The notes under the pieces were generated by a model. The model ran no database searches. It was given only the letters and a program-made list of their open reading frames with translations, and had not been told where the DNA came from. DNA of 32,741 nucleotides from Pseudomonadota bacterium (GTDB taxonomy: Bacteria; Pseudomonadota; Gammaproteobacteria; Steroidobacterales; Steroidobacteraceae), in assembly GCA_023433465.1 (NCBI GenBank), contig JAEZCR010000281.1, positions 1-32,741 of the forward strand, given 5' to 3'. A program made the position numbers and the translations under genes. Shown here one piece after another: positions 15,895-23,248 of this stretch; the first letter of the stretch is position 1; the number at the start of each line of letters is the position of its first letter.

Positions 15895-16098
15895 TCAATG
15901 CACCGTGTCATGCACGTAGAAGTCAGCCCGCGAATAGGTGCGGATGGTGGGCGCTCCTCTCCTCACTCTGAGGTTAGGACCTCGGCTGGTGAGTGTGCGG
16001 GCACCGGGCGTAATGCTGACCTGGTATCTCTGGGCGTGCTTGGCGTCCAGGAAGGCGCGGACCACCTCGGACAGTTCGGACAGGTCGTAGTCGGCCAC
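15895..16098 (-). CDS. Small hypothetical protein (67 aa)
   Basis: The GTG at 16,098 is preceded at six bases by a clear AGGAG site. The predicted protein starts VADYDLSELSEVVRAFLDAKHAQRY, a plausible amphipathic helix, followed by a basic, Arg/Thr-rich second half. I recognise no family. It lies between the left attachment site and the DUF2971 gene, on the same strand as the latter. The main support is the ribosome binding site and the natural-looking first half; it could be fortuitous. Confidence 0.45.
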   Translation of the reverse strand: MADYDLSELSEVVRAFLDAKHAQRYQVSITPGARTLTSRGPNLRVRRGAPTIRTYSRADFYVHDTVH

Positions 16099-16274
16099 GG
16101 GATGCTCCTGGTGTGTTGCTGGCGGAGAAACACTACCAGCCGAGCCGGCCATGCGAATGCCGACATTGAAAAACGTCAGAGGTTTTTCTCATTTCCTCTA
16201 ACTACTGGAGACCAGTCAGAGGCCACATAGAGGCCATGGCCCTCGTTCTCGGCGCAAGGCAAGTGAACGGAGAC

Positions 16275-17228
16275 CTACGTGCGCAGCGGGATGTCGGATA
16301 CAACGATCCTTGATGCGGGGTCTGGGATTCCTGCTTTTGCCATCTCCAACGCGAGCGCATCCCGAATCGTTCCGCCGTATTCAGTCGGACCGACGATGAC
16401 GCGGTCAATAAGTTTCGCGGGCTCCACTCCAACAATTCCTTCCGCCGGATAATCGACCAGCGGAACTTTGAGCACGGCCTGCGGCACTCCGCCGATGCAC
16501 TCAACTTCCGTCTTGTGCTTGCCATGAGCCCCAAATGTTGGTGACCAAATGGCGCGCCATTCACGCTCCTCATGGAACCCTGGGTGTTTGATGCACATGA
16601 CGGCGAACTGGAACATACAGAACACTTGGTCTCTAATCGCCTCCGCGCCCGCCGCAAGAATTAGGTTGCGATTTGCCAAGATGCTCTGGGTGACGTGGGC
16701 CAACTCTTTTTCCATGCCAGCCTGGGTGAGATAGGCAACGGGACTGGAGTAAATTCCCAATGAGTCCGTACTGGACATGAAAACGCTGTTATTGGCGACC
16801 AGCGCCACGCCGTTCTGCTTTCCGTAGGCCCGCCACATTGAGAGGCGGCCTAGGTTGTCCTCGTTGTCGGCGTGCTCGGAGAAGCAGGTGATGAATGTCT
16901 CGGTCAAGAACAGCGGTAGCCACTGGTCGAATAGCTGCTCGAAATCGGCGCAGAAGTTTGGAAAGATGGAATTCAAAGCTGCTTGGAACGCCTTTCCGGT
17001 TTCGGATTTGTACCCCTTCACGACGATGTCGCGTCCATACGCGATCTCTTCAAAGTCGTTCATCGTCCGCGCGTTTCGCATCCATACCTCTCGGTTGCGC
17101 AGGATTTTCAACGCGGTTTCAGCGGTGGTGTAGTAGGCGAACCGGGTGTTTTTTTCTCGCACGGCGCGGGCCTTTCCTGCTGCATACGAGAAGAAAATTT
17201 CCCAAAGCTTCATGTGTTCCTCGGTCAC
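16275..17228 (-). CDS. DUF2971 family protein, possible element cargo
   Basis: A 317-residue soluble protein of unknown biochemical function. It has the DUF2971 landmarks in order: FAYYTTAETALKILRNREVWMRNARTMNDFEE near the N-terminus (the '...W.....fND..E' motif), ITCFSEHADNEDNLGRLSMWRAYG in the middle, and EREWRAIW near residue 220. The family occurs sporadically in bacteria, often on mobile or defence-rich regions; a defence role here is only inferred from its place near the element's edge. GTG17,228 is supported by AGGAGG nine bases upstream; ATG17,213 (MKLWEIFF) is the alternative. Lower GC than the core genes fits recent transfer. It is divergent from the gene at 17,481. Confidence 0.75.
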   Translation of the reverse strand: MTEEHMKLWEIFFSYAAGKARAVREKNTRFAYYTTAETALKILRNREVWMRNARTMNDFEEIAYGRDIVVKGYKSETGKAFQAALNSIFPNFCADFEQLFDQWLPLFLTETFITCFSEHADNEDNLGRLSMWRAYGKQNGVALVANNSVFMSSTDSLGIYSSPVAYLTQAGMEKELAHVTQSILANRNLILAAGAEAIRDQVFCMFQFAVMCIKHPGFHEEREWRAIWSPTFGAHGKHKTEVECIGGVPQAVLKVPLVDYPAEGIVGVEPAKLIDRVIVGPTEYGGTIRDALALEMAKAGIPDPASRIVVSDIPLRT

Positions 17229-17332
17229 AACGCTATCCCTCCTAACACCTTCTTTGATTGTCGCTCAAACTCGCCGCAAGTGTTCGCGCCGAGGATTCAG
17301 GGGCTGCGAGGATGCCGAGCGCGGAGCGCGTG

Positions 17333-17371
17333 ATCCATACAGTGCTCATGCCCGCTGACTACTGTATGGAT
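17333..17371. promoter_or_regulatory. Perfect 11-bp inverted repeat in a divergent promoter region
   Basis: ATCCATACAGT (17,333-17,343) and ACTGTATGGAT (17,361-17,371) are exact reverse complements separated by 17 bases. They sit between the DUF2971 gene and the divergent gene at 17,481. The layout suits an operator bound by a dimeric regulator; the regulator is unknown. Confidence 0.55.
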
Positions 17372-17382
17372 GATTCATAGCT

Positions 17383-17412
17383 GGGATTTGCTGTCAAACA
17401 CCTGCAAATCCC
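17383..17412. promoter_or_regulatory. Second perfect inverted repeat (9 bp) in the same divergent region
   Basis: GGGATTTGC (17,383-17,391) and GCAAATCCC (17,404-17,412) are exact reverse complements with a 12-base loop, starting 12 bases after the first repeat. This could be a second operator or an RNA hairpin in the leader of the gene at 17,481. Confidence 0.5.
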
Positions 17413-17480
17413 GGCCAATTCATACACTGTGTGCACGTTCAAACCGCGCATAGATGCTAGGTTCTGGCTAACATTGCGGC

Positions 17481-18455
17481 ATGACATACCACTCGCAGGC
17501 GGATGTCCGCACCGCCTTCCCTGGCCTTGATCCTGATGCACCCATTCCTCTAACTGAATTCGATGGCCTAATCACTGACTATCGGTTCCAGAAAATCGAG
17601 TGGGTTAGATGTCAGCTGCAAAACGAGGGAAGCATGTGCCGCCACACCCACGGCTGGGGATACGTCGCAAGGCGGCGCGATGGGATGGTTGGATACATCG
17701 GGAATGTTTGCGCCCGTAATCACGGCCACATTAACGCCGAGTTCGCAGAGAAGTTCCGGCTGGAAGCGAAGCGCATTGAGCGCGAGAACAGAATCGCAAA
17801 CAGCGTTGCCCGTATCGTCGCGCATAAGCAAACCCCCGGCTTGACGGAAACAATCCAAGCGGACTTAGCGCGGCAGCGGGCGCTGGCCAGCAAAATTTCC
17901 AGCACGCGGCTCGCGCTGCCTCCCAAGGTGCATTTGGCTTTGGTGGACATGGTGAAGCGTGGCAACAGAAACATCAGGGCACTGACTCGACACACAGAAA
18001 TTGAGGTTGACGAAAATGGGAGAAAGCGAGAGCGGGTGCGGTTAGAGCCGTTCATCTTGGGCGTGGTGGACGCACCGGATGCGCTTGACCTTGATGGCAT
18101 CCGCAGTGTGGGCGTGGTGCTGATGCAGGCCGCAGTCGCACTTGAGGATTCGGTAGCTGACGCCACCCTAGGTGAGGAAATCCTCAAAGGCTGGCAGGAA
18201 TCGCTGGACGCCTATCCACTCGCCCGAACGGCTCTCGATACATCCGAGCGCGCTTATGAATTGTTCATGCAGAATGAGAATCTGAAGTTGCTCCCGTGGA
18301 TTGTGGACCATGGGAATGACCGCGATCGGATCGCAGCATTTATCCTCGAACGCCAGCAGTTGCCGCACCAACCGAGCCATGCGCAGGCAGCAATGGGAAG
18401 ATGGCGAACCGCCATCATGGAGAGAGAGGGCGGCAGGCCCTTTCAGCTGGCGTAA
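17481..18455 (+). CDS. Hypothetical protein with N-terminal Cys/His cluster (324 aa)
   Basis: I do not recognise a named family. Residues 40-85 form a likely metal-binding knot: Cys44, Cys53, His55, His57, then YIGNVCARNHGH with Cys77, His81 and His83. A long charged helix follows (AEKFRLEAKRIERENRIANSVARIVAHK), then a mostly helical body with RHTEIEVDENGRKRERVRLEPF near residue 170. There is no membrane segment or signal peptide. The '..HGwG.V....G..G.IG..CA..H' pattern resembles short zinc-binding modules in plasmid and phage hypothetical proteins (recollection, not checked). It is transcribed away from the DUF2971 gene, from a region with two inverted repeats. Confidence 0.65.
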   Translation: MTYHSQADVRTAFPGLDPDAPIPLTEFDGLITDYRFQKIEWVRCQLQNEGSMCRHTHGWGYVARRRDGMVGYIGNVCARNHGHINAEFAEKFRLEAKRIERENRIANSVARIVAHKQTPGLTETIQADLARQRALASKISSTRLALPPKVHLALVDMVKRGNRNIRALTRHTEIEVDENGRKRERVRLEPFILGVVDAPDALDLDGIRSVGVVLMQAAVALEDSVADATLGEEILKGWQESLDAYPLARTALDTSERAYELFMQNENLKLLPWIVDHGNDRDRIAAFILERQQLPHQPSHAQAAMGRWRTAIMEREGGRPFQLA

Positions 18456-18544
18456 CAGCGAGGCTGTGGTGATGATTCCCGCAAGCAACTGCCCTAGAAT
18501 CGACGCAAGCCGGGTCCCCAATTCTCTTTCGGAGACCAACCGTT

Positions 18545-18925
18545 ATGCAGTTTGAAAATGATGTCCCTGAATGCTTGGCGTGGACCTGGGATGGCCAGCT
18601 CAAGCTCAAGGCCGCGCGGGCCGAATGGCTCCTGGGCGCGGCGCTGAAGGCAGCCGCCGCTGACAAGGCGCGGACCATCGCCGGCACGCTCCCTCGTGAG
18701 GAGCCGCGCGTGTTTTACGACGCGCACGCCGCGCGGCAATTGGATGTGGGCCTGACTGGCGAAACCGGATTGTTGACGATTCTGCCGATGCTCCGCTCTC
18801 GGCCGTGGTCCGCGTCCTCGGCAGCGAACTGGCAGCCGTCAATGTCCGATCCGCGTTGGCTGACCGTGTGCAGCGCTGCGCAGGCTGCGAGCCTTAGCAA
18901 CTCCATCAGCGCCCGCAGTTTCTAG
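18545..18925 (+). CDS. Hypothetical protein, possibly frameshifted (126 aa)
   Basis: Starts MQFENDVPECLAWTWDGQLKLKAARAEWLLGAAL, which looks like a genuine protein, with a GGAG about 11 bases upstream. After about residue 75 the frame becomes Ser/Trp-rich and less natural. A different frame then reads IVDDSADAPLSAVVRVLGSE, ending at a TAG near 18,894. Beyond that, 18,897-19,086 is open with the protein-like GLNPFGLNAHINGWSAGLTY but has no start codon. A frameshifted ancestral gene would explain both observations. No family is recognised. Confidence 0.4.
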   Translation: MQFENDVPECLAWTWDGQLKLKAARAEWLLGAALKAAAADKARTIAGTLPREEPRVFYDAHAARQLDVGLTGETGLLTILPMLRSRPWSASSAANWQPSMSDPRWLTVCSAAQAASLSNSISARSF

Positions 18926-19094
18926 GCGACGCACGAAAAGCCTGGGCTCGTCAGAGGCGGCCCGGTCTCAATCCGTTCGGCTTAAACGCCCACATCAACG
19001 GGTGGTCCGCTGGGCTCACTTACGCTCGCAGCCAATGGAAGGTAGAGGGGACTAAGAAGGGCCACCTCCACCTCCCTGCATCATGATCCCGTAA

Positions 19095-20462
19095 CTATTG
19101 CAGACCGTGATCCACGGACACCGGCAACTCCACGCCAGCGACTTGGGCGGCCGTGGTTCGCATCAGTTCCGCAGCTTCCTCCGCTCGGCTGCTCGGGACC
19201 AGGAGACAGTCATGGAGGGGCAGGGCCGGGAGCTGTCGGTCACGGCACGCCAAGAGCAGCACCACTGCAACGTCGGACTCCGTGCGCTCGAATGCACCTC
19301 CCAGGCCACGGCCGAAGGCGCCGGCAGCGGCCAGGGCCGTGTGCTGACGATGGACAGCGTCGGCGACGTCGGGCCAACGCGCGCCCATTGGAAACAATCT
19401 CCGGTAGCCGGCTTGCTCCTCGGGAGTCTTTCCCGGCCATCGGCGCAGCGGCGCCTTAGCGCGCAACATGGCGTTGGTGATCTTCTTCCATCCGGCACGC
19501 TCGCCGGGTCCCGCCGTGTATGCGTCAGCGTCGGGAGCGAATGGCCAGGGCAGGCCGTGGTGGTGATAGGCCAGCCGGAGGTTCATCTCTCTGAAGTCCA
19601 CCTCCGCGATGCGTTCGCCTGCCAGCCGTATGTGTCGAAACCTCCACGAGGACGGCGCCGTGATCCAAAAGCCTGAGCTGTACATCCTGCCGCCTTCGGC
19701 CAAGCTGCCGCGAAAGGTGCGCGCCAGCTCCACGTGCTGGGCAGTCATCACTGACGGCAGCCAGCCGTGTGCCGGCTCCGAGAGCCAGGCTTCCGAGCCG
19801 TGGCCTTCGAGAGTTAACGGCAGGCCCGCCAGCCATTCGTTCACCGCGCGCATCTGCGCGTCCAGCTCTGCAGCCTCCGGCGGTAGCGGCAGGAAACTCC
19901 GGTCATGCGGGTCCCGCAGAACAATGACGTTTTGGGCTCTACGGCTTAAGGACAGGTCCGCCAGCCGGAGATTGCTTGGTAGATAGGCTGTGAGTGAGGC
20001 CGTAGCGCGCCAGCGCGTGGCCTCTCGTATGCCGTCCTCGCGCACGCGGCCGGGCTGTACTTCGTGCAGCAAGCCGGCAGCGGCGGCAGTGTCTAACAAT
20101 CTCGTGCGCGTCTTGCTGCCACCAACTGAGAGGGAGGGGTGGCGGCCGATGGCAAGGGCGGCGCACTCCGCGCCCGCGAGTCGAAGCGCCGCGACATTGC
20201 ACAGCAGTCTCTCCGCCTCCAGCGCGAAGGCGGTGGCGTCCGCCGTCCGTCGTCGGCGAGTGCGCAGCTTCTGGGCATTCTCCGTCTCGAGAATTTGGGC
20301 CAGGGCAGCAGCTACTGACACTCGCATCCGCTCCGATGCTGCGCGCCAACGCGGCTCAAATAGGACGGCCGGGCTACTAGCGGCGGGCGGTATAGTGAGG
20401 ACTGCCGTCTCCACCAAAGCGAGCCGGGCTGCGCCCGCGTGTGTCGCTGGGCTCCGGCTCAC
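19095..20462 (-). CDS. Family A polymerase palm-like protein (455 aa), putative replicase
   Basis: Residues 248-300 read ARTFRGSLAEGGRMYSSGFW, then EVDFREMNLRLAYHHHGL. The latter matches motif A of family A polymerases (DYSQIELR) with the metal-binding Asp at 289. A motif B-like stretch, ERAGWKKITNAML, has the spaced Arg/Lys/Asn at 322-330. Motif C is ALPLHDCLLVP with His417-Asp418, the counterpart of VHDE. The order and spacing fit a palm domain, but 455 aa is far too short for Pol I and no exonuclease motifs are seen. The N-terminal 200 residues are unassigned. It is best read as a mobile-element replicase or primase-polymerase; the activity is inferred. GTG20,462 overlaps the upstream HTH gene by 86 bases, so a later start (for example ATG20,327) is possible. 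Confidence 0.65.
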   Translation of the reverse strand: MSRSPATHAGAARLALVETAVLTIPPAASSPAVLFEPRWRAASERMRVSVAAALAQILETENAQKLRTRRRRTADATAFALEAERLLCNVAALRLAGAECAALAIGRHPSLSVGGSKTRTRLLDTAAAAGLLHEVQPGRVREDGIREATRWRATASLTAYLPSNLRLADLSLSRRAQNVIVLRDPHDRSFLPLPPEAAELDAQMRAVNEWLAGLPLTLEGHGSEAWLSEPAHGWLPSVMTAQHVELARTFRGSLAEGGRMYSSGFWITAPSSWRFRHIRLAGERIAEVDFREMNLRLAYHHHGLPWPFAPDADAYTAGPGERAGWKKITNAMLRAKAPLRRWPGKTPEEQAGYRRLFPMGARWPDVADAVHRQHTALAAAGAFGRGLGGAFERTESDVAVVLLLACRDRQLPALPLHDCLLVPSSRAEEAAELMRTTAAQVAGVELPVSVDHGLQ

Positions 20463-20766
20463 CTATTGCCGCACGCAACTGTTCCCGCAGGATGCGGTGG
20501 CGTGCCTCGATCTGCAGCAGCTCCCGGACAGCGCGCGGACCAGGGCGGCGAATGAGCTGCCGTGCCGAGGCCCGCAGGGATTCCATTTCAGCTGCCAGGA
20601 CCGCCGGGGGCGAGTGTCCATCGGCGGACGTGGTGGGGCGTCGAATTCCCAGCCGGCGCATGTGATAGTTGACGGTAGTGACGTGCAGGCCGAGCTGTGC
20701 AGCAGTCTGGGCGACGCTCCAGCCGGTGGCAGTCAGCGACTGGAGTAGTTTGGTGCGGCAGATCAC
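20377..20766 (-). CDS. Small helix-turn-helix protein (129 aa)
   Basis: The N-terminus contains GWSVAQTAAQLGLHVTTVNYHMRRLGIRRP, a Fis/homeodomain-like helix-turn-helix with recognition helix around VTTVNYHMRRLG. A helical, charged C-terminal half follows (ARQLIRRPGPRAVRELLQIEARHRILREQLRAAI). The start is the GTG at 20,766, which overlaps the terminase small subunit stop as GTGA, with GGAGAG upstream; a longer reading to 21,009 would only be a shadow of that gene. It could be a DNA-recognition partner of the packaging protein or a regulator of the element. Confidence 0.6.
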   Translation of the reverse strand: MICRTKLLQSLTATGWSVAQTAAQLGLHVTTVNYHMRRLGIRRPTTSADGHSPPAVLAAEMESLRASARQLIRRPGPRAVRELLQIEARHRILREQLRAAIGEPEPSDTRGRSPARFGGDGSPHYTARR

Positions 20767-21170
20767 GCTGTCTCTCCATCGCTGGGGAATGGCATCTCCC
20801 ACGGTGCTGGCGCTTCCTCCTGAGGAATGTTTTGCCGGACGCGGGACTGCTGTGTTAGGCGCAGGCTGCGGCTTGTCATGGCCAGGAGGCGGGTTTGCTT
20901 TTCGATCAACTCCACCAGCTCCTGCAGGTCCTCGATGCCGTTCGCTGTGTCGGCCAGCAGCTGCTCGCGGCGGGCATAGAGCGCCTGGAGAAACACCACG
21001 CACCGGCAATGCGCCTCTAGCAGCGGCTCACTCCCGCTAACGAACCATCCAGGCGACTGACCTTTGACGATGGCTGCCCACAGCTCGCGCTCTCGCGGCG
21101 GCAGCGTCGGCGGTGGAGCTAACTTCTTTGCCAGGCCGGCGTTGCGTGCGGACGTGCGTTCACGGCCCAT
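20763..21170 (-). CDS. Phage terminase small subunit, P27-like
   Basis: A 135-residue DNA-packaging recognition protein. LPPRERELWAAIVKGQSPGWF, then EPLLEAHCRCVVFLQALYARREQL, an acidic helix DLQELVELIEKQTRLLAMTSRSL and the closing LRLTQQSR match the conserved layout of P27/terminase-small proteins, which end in 'L.lT.qSR'. ATG21,170 has AGAGG seven bases upstream; the longer frame to 21,263 overlaps the zinc finger gene and looks unnatural. No large terminase is in the window. In SaPI-type satellites a lone small subunit redirects the helper's large terminase, and the same is inferred here. Confidence 0.7.
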   Translation of the reverse strand: MGRERTSARNAGLAKKLAPPPTLPPRERELWAAIVKGQSPGWFVSGSEPLLEAHCRCVVFLQALYARREQLLADTANGIEDLQELVELIEKQTRLLAMTSRSLRLTQQSRVRQNIPQEEAPAPWEMPFPSDGETA

Positions 21171-21360
21171 GGCAGCGCCTCTGCCGCGCGGCCACATGAT
21201 CCCGAGCAGACATGTGATAGGCGCGGCGCTGTTGGCCTTGCGCCACTCGCCACTTAGTTTCACAGCTCTGGCAGTTCATCGCGCTTGGTAGCAGCCGGCG
21301 GCGGTCATCCTCGATGACGGCACCGCACTCGCGGCAGGGTCGTGGAAGTGGAGGCGCCAT
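21160..21360 (-). CDS. DksA/TraR-type C4 zinc finger protein (66 aa)
   Basis: Cys9-x2-Cys12-x17-Cys30-x2-Cys33 (CRECGAVIEDDRRRLLPSAM) has exactly the spacing of the DksA/TraR zinc finger. The coiled coil of full DksA is missing, as in short phage and plasmid TraR-like proteins that bind the RNA polymerase secondary channel. The ATG at 21,360 overlaps the upstream stop by one base (TGATG); a GTG one codon earlier is possible. The 3' end overlaps the terminase small subunit start by 11 bases. Confidence 0.65.
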   Translation of the reverse strand: MAPPLPRPCRECGAVIEDDRRRLLPSAMNCQSCETKWRVAQGQQRRAYHMSARDHVAARQRRCHGP

Positions 21361-21578
21361 CACTGCACCCCTGCTGGTTGTGGAAGGGAGGATGAGAGAG
21401 GCGCGCTCGCGTGCTCCAGTCGGGCCAGGACCATCTTGCCGTTGGCGATGACAGCATCAGCTTGGGCCAGGATCGCAGGCTTTGCAGGTCCCACCATCAA
21501 CTCCGCGACACCTGCGCGGAACGCCTGGGCGAATTCGAGTGCGCTGCGAGCGGCGTCGATTTGCTCGGCGCGCGTCAT
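21360..21578 (-). CDS. Small helical hypothetical protein (72 aa)
   Basis: Sequence MTRAEQIDAARSALEFAQAF followed by AILAQADAVIANGKMVLARLEH predicts two helices and a disordered Ser/Pro tail. No family is recognised. ATG21,578 has GAGG eight bases upstream; the frame extends to 21,737 but the added residues are unnatural. Its stop is coupled to the start of the zinc finger gene. Confidence 0.5.
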   Translation of the reverse strand: MTRAEQIDAARSALEFAQAFRAGVAELMVGPAKPAILAQADAVIANGKMVLARLEHASAPLSSSLPQPAGVQ

Positions 21579-21793
21579 TGTCTCGGCCTCGGGACGGACG
21601 GCGCGGCAGCATGTGTGGCTGGCGCGGTCGGTGGTCGTCGAGGAGGCGAGGTTGGGGCGGTGGAGAAGTTCATGGTGCGAACCTTCGGTAAGTTTGGAGG
21701 GTGCCCACCTTGGCGGCCGTGTTGAGATGCACGGCATCCGGGACAGTGGGCGGCGCGCATCTACCTCTAATGCGCCCCGGTGCTGGAAGGGAA

Positions 21794-21825
21794 CGGGCCG
21801 GCGAACAAATCAAAACTCCGGCCCG
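21794..21825 (-). terminator. GC-rich hairpin downstream of the capsid gene
   Basis: CGGGCCGG (21,794-21,801) pairs exactly with CCGGCCCG (21,818-21,825) around a 16-base loop. It lies about 30 bases after the capsid stop in the direction of transcription. There is no good T-run, so it is more likely a transcription attenuator or RNA-stabilising hairpin than a strong terminator. Confidence 0.35.
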
Positions 21826-21853
21826 CCCCTTGTCGGCTTTCTAGCTACTCAGC

Positions 21854-23248
21854 TCAGGCCGTCTGCACCTGCGGCACATAGGCCGCGCCAGTGATGCGCG
21901 CCACGGCGGACGCGCGACGCTTGGCCCAGTTGATACGGCGGAGGAGCCTCACACCGACCATGCCCGACTGGAACAAGCTGACCGCTTGTTTCGACTGGGC
22001 TACCGGCACGCTGCCGTTGGCGAGGGCAGAACCCGTGGGATCGGACGCAAACTCCAGCGTGGCATCCATGGAGATGTCGATGGACAGCCCACGGTCACCG
22101 ATTCGGAAGATGTCCTGCGGCTTGATCAGCAGCAGGTCACCCGACACCACGTTGTCCGAAGCTAACCACGGCTTGTTCTGGAACGTCCCGCCGCTCTCCG
22201 AGAGACCCGGATAGACGGGCGTGCCCGCAAACGAAACGAAGCCCGCCACCTTCTGCGCCAACGCCGGACGGCTCACGAACTTCAGGCCGCCGGTATTCTT
22301 CGCCGTGATGAACGCCTGCGTGAGCACGTCCACGTCCGTGATGAGTCCGTTCTGGTCCGTGCCCGCCGATGCCGTGCCACTCACTCCGTTCACGATGCCC
22401 GCCGGGCTGACGCCGTTGGAGGCCGCCGTGGCAGAGAAGAAGCGGCTGTCGATCAGCTGCGCGCTGTCGGCAATGAGGCTCTCCTGCACCAGCTGCAGCG
22501 CCGCCGGAGAAGAATCCTCCAGCAGCTCCAGCGAGATGGCGGACAGCGCACCGACCTTGAGCGGTGCGAGGTTCACCGAACTGAAGTCCGCCTTGGACAT
22601 CGGAATGGCGTTGCCTTCACCCACCCAGTACGCGGTGCCCGTGCCGTCCTGACCCTTGATGGTCACATTGGCCGGGACTTCGCGCAGGCCGAGCTGATCG
22701 AATACCGTGCGCTCGCGCAGCAGCTCGATGAAGTCGGCCGTGAACTGATCCGAGTGAACAAGCTCCGAGCCCCACTCGCCGGACTTCTCGCCGCCGCCTG
22801 GCACCTCGTTCGCGGCAAACTTGCGCATGAAGTCGGCCACGTCGGGGCGTCCGCGCTTCACTTCCTGGGCAGCGAATACGGACAGGTCGAGATTGCGCGC
22901 GGCTCCAAGGGCCTTCTGGCGGATGACCCGCATGAAGGTCTCGCCCTTGAACTTGTCGCCGTTGCGCTCGGCCTGGGTCGTCTTGGTCAGGATCGCCGGA
23001 GCAGCAGCGATGCCGCGCGGGCGGGCAGGTTGCGCACTGGCGGCGGCTTCGCTCAGCTCGCGCGCTTGGATGCGTTCTTCGATCAGAATCTGGGCATCCG
23101 CGTTTGCGATGTCGCTTTCGAGCGTGTGGAACTCGGCGGCCTCATCGAGGCCGAAGCTACGGGCCTCGGCGCGAATGGTCGCGATCATGGCGTTCATGCG
23201 AGCTTGTTTTTCAACTCGGAACGCCTTCCATTTTTCTAGGTTCGTCAT
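21854..23248 (-). CDS. HK97-type phage major capsid protein
   Basis: A shell-forming protein of 464 aa. The N-terminal coiled-coil (MTNLEKWKAFRVEKQARMNA through ERIQARELSEAA) is like the HK97 scaffolding delta domain. It is followed by GEWGSELVHSDQFTADFIEL, the strand-rich P and A domains (AYWVGEGNAIPMSKADFSSV, LKVGALSAISLELLEDSS) and the late DIFRIGDRGLSIDIS region. ATG23,248 is preferred because AAGGAA lies about nine bases upstream and the delta domain begins there. The frame stays open for 89 codons upstream to ATG23,515, which overlaps the previous stop. No prohead protease or portal gene accompanies it. Confidence 0.85.
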   Translation of the reverse strand: MTNLEKWKAFRVEKQARMNAMIATIRAEARSFGLDEAAEFHTLESDIANADAQILIEERIQARELSEAAASAQPARPRGIAAAPAILTKTTQAERNGDKFKGETFMRVIRQKALGAARNLDLSVFAAQEVKRGRPDVADFMRKFAANEVPGGGEKSGEWGSELVHSDQFTADFIELLRERTVFDQLGLREVPANVTIKGQDGTGTAYWVGEGNAIPMSKADFSSVNLAPLKVGALSAISLELLEDSSPAALQLVQESLIADSAQLIDSRFFSATAASNGVSPAGIVNGVSGTASAGTDQNGLITDVDVLTQAFITAKNTGGLKFVSRPALAQKVAGFVSFAGTPVYPGLSESGGTFQNKPWLASDNVVSGDLLLIKPQDIFRIGDRGLSIDISMDATLEFASDPTGSALANGSVPVAQSKQAVSLFQSGMVGVRLLRRINWAKRRASAVARITGAAYVPQVQTA

